Of a DNA stretch of 14,296 nucleotides, positions 12,358 through 14,296 are shown piece by piece (the stretch's first letter is position 1; the number at the start of each line of letters is the position of its first letter). Position numbers and translations under genes: made by a program. Location: NCBI GenBank assembly GCA_030036985.1, contig JASHSD010000152.1, forward strand, positions 1 to 14,296, read 5' to 3'. The stretch comes from Bryobacteraceae bacterium. GTDB lineage: Bacteria; Acidobacteriota; Terriglobia; Bryobacterales; Bryobacteraceae. The notes beneath the pieces are model-generated. The model saw only the letters and a list, made by a program, of their open reading frames with translations, ran no database searches and was not told the origin of the DNA.

Positions 12358-14296
12358 ATGATTTCCGAACGCATTTTGACTCTGGGAACGATCCCGTTGT
12401 TTCTGGCGGCGCTCGCGCAGGGCCAGCAGAACGCGGCGCCCACGGACTCCGGGGTTGTTATTCAGACGGAGACAAAGGTGGTCCTCGTCGACGCCATCGT
12501 GACGGACAAGAAGGGCAACTACGTTCACGACCTTACGGCGAAGGATTTCAAGGTCTGGGAAGACAACAAGGAGCAGGCGATCAAGAGCTTCTCCTTTGAA
12601 GCGGGCGCCGTCAATCCCAACGCCCCGCCGCAGACGCGCTATATCGTCCTCTTCTTCGACAATTCGACGATGCCGATCGGCCTGCAGGCGCAGGCCCGCC
12701 AGGCCGCCGGAAAATTCATCGACGCCAATGCCGGGCCGAAACGGATGATGGCGATCGTCAACTTTACGGGAGGCATCCAGATCGCGCAGAATTTCACCGA
12801 CGATGTGGAACGTCTGAAAGCGGTCGTGAGCGGAGCCAAAATCAGCTCGGTCAACCCGAACGGCGGCGATGCCTCGATGCCGGCGTCGCTGAACAGGGCG
12901 GCGAGCGACTTCGGGGCAACGGATCTGCTGCTGTCTTTGCGATCGCTGGCGAAAAACCTGAGTACTGTGCCCGGACGCAAGACGGTGATTCTGTTCACGG
13001 GAGGCTTCCCGCTGTCGTCGGAAAGAATGTCGGAAGCGACGGCGACCATCGACGCCTGCAACAAGTCCGACGTCGCCATTTACCCCGTGGACGCGCGCGG
13101 CGTGCTCGCGCCGGTCGCTTCACTCTTCCCGACGGCCGGCGGTCTGCTGGCTTCATCGGTGTTCCTGCCCGGGTCGTTATCGTTCTTTCAGAAAGGCGGC
13201 GGAAGCGCCCCCGGCGGAGGGCACACCGGCGGTCCCACGGGTGGCAGCGGGACTTCAAGCGGCAGCGGCGGCCGCGGCCCCGGCACGACGTCTCCGACGA
13301 CGGGCCGAAGCGCGTACAACAACAACCCGTTGACCAACCCGAACAATCCGAATAACCAGGCCCAGCAGGCCCGCAACGCGCTGATCCCGAAAATGCCCGC
13401 GGGCACGGCTCCCAATCAGAACGTGATGTTCATGCTGGCCGACGGCACCGGCGGGTTCGTGATTCACGACACCAACGATTTGTTCGGCGGCCTGGACAGA
13501 ATCGGCAAGGAGCTGAACGAATACTACCTTCTCGGTTACACTCCGCCCGATTCCGCCGCGGGCAGCTGCCACACGCTCAGAGTCAAGGTGGAACGCGGCG
13601 GCGTCGACGTGCGCGCGCGCACGGGATACTGCAACGCGAAGCCGAACGATCTGCTGACGAAGGGCGAACCGGCCGAGAAGGCGCTGGAGAACCGCATAGC
13701 CGGAAATGAGCAGGGAAACGTCATGGCTTCCATGCAGACCCCGTTCTTCTACACGGGCCCGGACGTGGCCCGCGTGAATGTCGCCATGGACATTCCCGGC
13801 AGCGCGTTTAAATTCGATAAGCAGAAAGGCAAATTCCATGCCGAGATGAATATTCTCGGGATGGCCTACAGGCACGACGGCTCCGTTGGCGCCCGCTTCA
13901 GCGATACCGTGAAACAGGAATTCGAGGATAAGAAACAGATGGAAGCCTTCGAGAAGGAACCCTTCCACTATGAGAACCAGTTTGACGTGGCGGCGGGCCA
14001 GTACGATCTGAAAGTGGCCTTCACCACCGCGGGCGACAAGTTCGGCAAACTCGAAATGCCGCTCCTGATCGATGCTTGGGAGAGCAAGACGTTCGCCATC
14101 AGCGCGCTCGCCCTGAGCGATCAGATTCGCAAGTCCACCGACGCCACCAACACCCTCGACGCTTCTCTTATCGAAGACCGCACGCCTCTGATCACCCAGG
14201 GTGTCCAGGTCATTCCCGCCGGCTCGACCACTTTCACCAAAGCGCAGCCGCCGCTCTTCTACGTCGAGTTGTACGAGCCCGTGGACGAGGAAGCCG
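12358..14296 (+). CDS. Secreted VWFA-related protein, acidobacterial type (second of pair, 3' end outside window)
   Basis: The frame is open for 646 codons to the window edge with no stop. MISERILTLGTIPLFLAALAQ is a signal peptide. The family opening is VVLVDAIVTDKKGNYVHDLT and AKDFKVWEDNKEQAIKSF (residues 41-78); the VWA core starts at YIVLFFDNSTM (Asp101) and includes RKTVILFTGGF, IYPVDARGV, ADGTGGFVIHDTNDL, YYLLGYTPP and VRARTGYC. The DNSTM motif is closer to a metal site (DxS) than in its neighbour. A Gly/Ser/Pro/Asn-rich stretch (about residues 280-341) interrupts the core before the last strand. A beta-rich domain follows from about residue 450. The gene is 34 bases after the first, same strand, so they are one operon. 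The proteins are clearly paralogous but far from identical; they may work together at the envelope. Confidence 0.9.
   Translation, partial: MISERILTLGTIPLFLAALAQGQQNAAPTDSGVVIQTETKVVLVDAIVTDKKGNYVHDLTAKDFKVWEDNKEQAIKSFSFEAGAVNPNAPPQTRYIVLFFDNSTMPIGLQAQARQAAGKFIDANAGPKRMMAIVNFTGGIQIAQNFTDDVERLKAVVSGAKISSVNPNGGDASMPASLNRAASDFGATDLLLSLRSLAKNLSTVPGRKTVILFTGGFPLSSERMSEATATIDACNKSDVAIYPVDARGVLAPVASLFPTAGGLLASSVFLPGSLSFFQKGGGSAPGGGHTGGPTGGSGTSSGSGGRGPGTTSPTTGRSAYNNNPLTNPNNPNNQAQQARNALIPKMPAGTAPNQNVMFMLADGTGGFVIHDTNDLFGGLDRIGKELNEYYLLGYTPPDSAAGSCHTLRVKVERGGVDVRARTGYCNAKPNDLLTKGEPAEKALENRIAGNEQGNVMASMQTPFFYTGPDVARVNVAMDIPGSAFKFDKQKGKFHAEMNILGMAYRHDGSVGARFSDTVKQEFEDKKQMEAFEKEPFHYENQFDVAAGQYDLKVAFTTAGDKFGKLEMPLLIDAWESKTFAISALALSDQIRKSTDATNTLDASLIEDRTPLITQGVQVIPAGSTTFTKAQPPLFYVELYEPVDEEA

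Noticed and set aside
10494..12443. Minus-strand open frame of 649 codons opposite the first VWFA gene
   Set aside because: Although longer than the plus-strand gene, it has no signal, domain or ribosome binding site and overlaps two genes; the plus strand has the family signatures.
13255..13968. Minus-strand open frame of 237 codons at the right edge
   Set aside because: It is a shadow of the second VWFA gene; its Arg/Ala-rich end is the complement of the Gly/Ser linker.

Overview
The window looks like chromosomal DNA from a GC-rich member of the Acidobacteriota, probably Solibacter/Bryobacter-like. The best evidence is a tandem pair of secreted proteins of the acidobacterial VWFA-related type at the right edge. 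Supporting signs are GC-rich codon use, scattered short palindromic repeats and many genes for secreted or envelope proteins. The placement is inferred from protein style; no rRNA or other marker gene is present.

Layout, left to right. (1) 1-503: the 3' end of an IS1182-type transposase, then a short interspersed repeat. (2) 504-1787: homoserine kinase thrB (minus) diverging from a small PilZ-like protein (plus). (3) 1781-2503: a decayed junction with a possible severed gene tail (minus), the 5' part of a group II intron without its reverse transcriptase, a strong GC-rich hairpin, and about 185 bp with nothing recognisable. (4) 2504-5488: two minus-strand envelope genes, an outer-membrane beta-barrel protein and a 750-residue fusion of a beta-lactamase-like serine hydrolase with a NamZ-type exo-N-acetylmuramidase domain. 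(5) 5538-7395: a plus-strand pair, an exported metallo-beta-lactamase-fold hydrolase and an aldo/keto reductase. (6) 7464-8747: a secreted S41 peptidase (minus), separated by only 28 bp and a palindrome from iscX (plus), which is followed by an unknown 97-residue protein. (7) 9274-9367: a repeat cluster that supplies the stop codons of both convergent neighbours. (8) 9315-10432: nadD and a cyclophilin, a minus-strand pair. (9) 10500-14296: two co-directional VWFA-related proteins, the second cut by the window edge.

The genes fall into cell-wall and secreted functions (NamZ fusion, S41 peptidase, beta-barrel, VWFA pair) and ordinary housekeeping (thrB, iscX, nadD, cyclophilin). I see no CRISPR array, tRNA, rRNA, toxin-antitoxin pair, phage module or obvious defence system, and no clear-cut novel multi-gene system. 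The points most worth checking are the hydrolase/NamZ fusion, the repeat that has rewritten two gene ends, the possible bidirectional promoter between S41 and iscX, the orphan iscX with its unknown partner, and the group II intron wreck.
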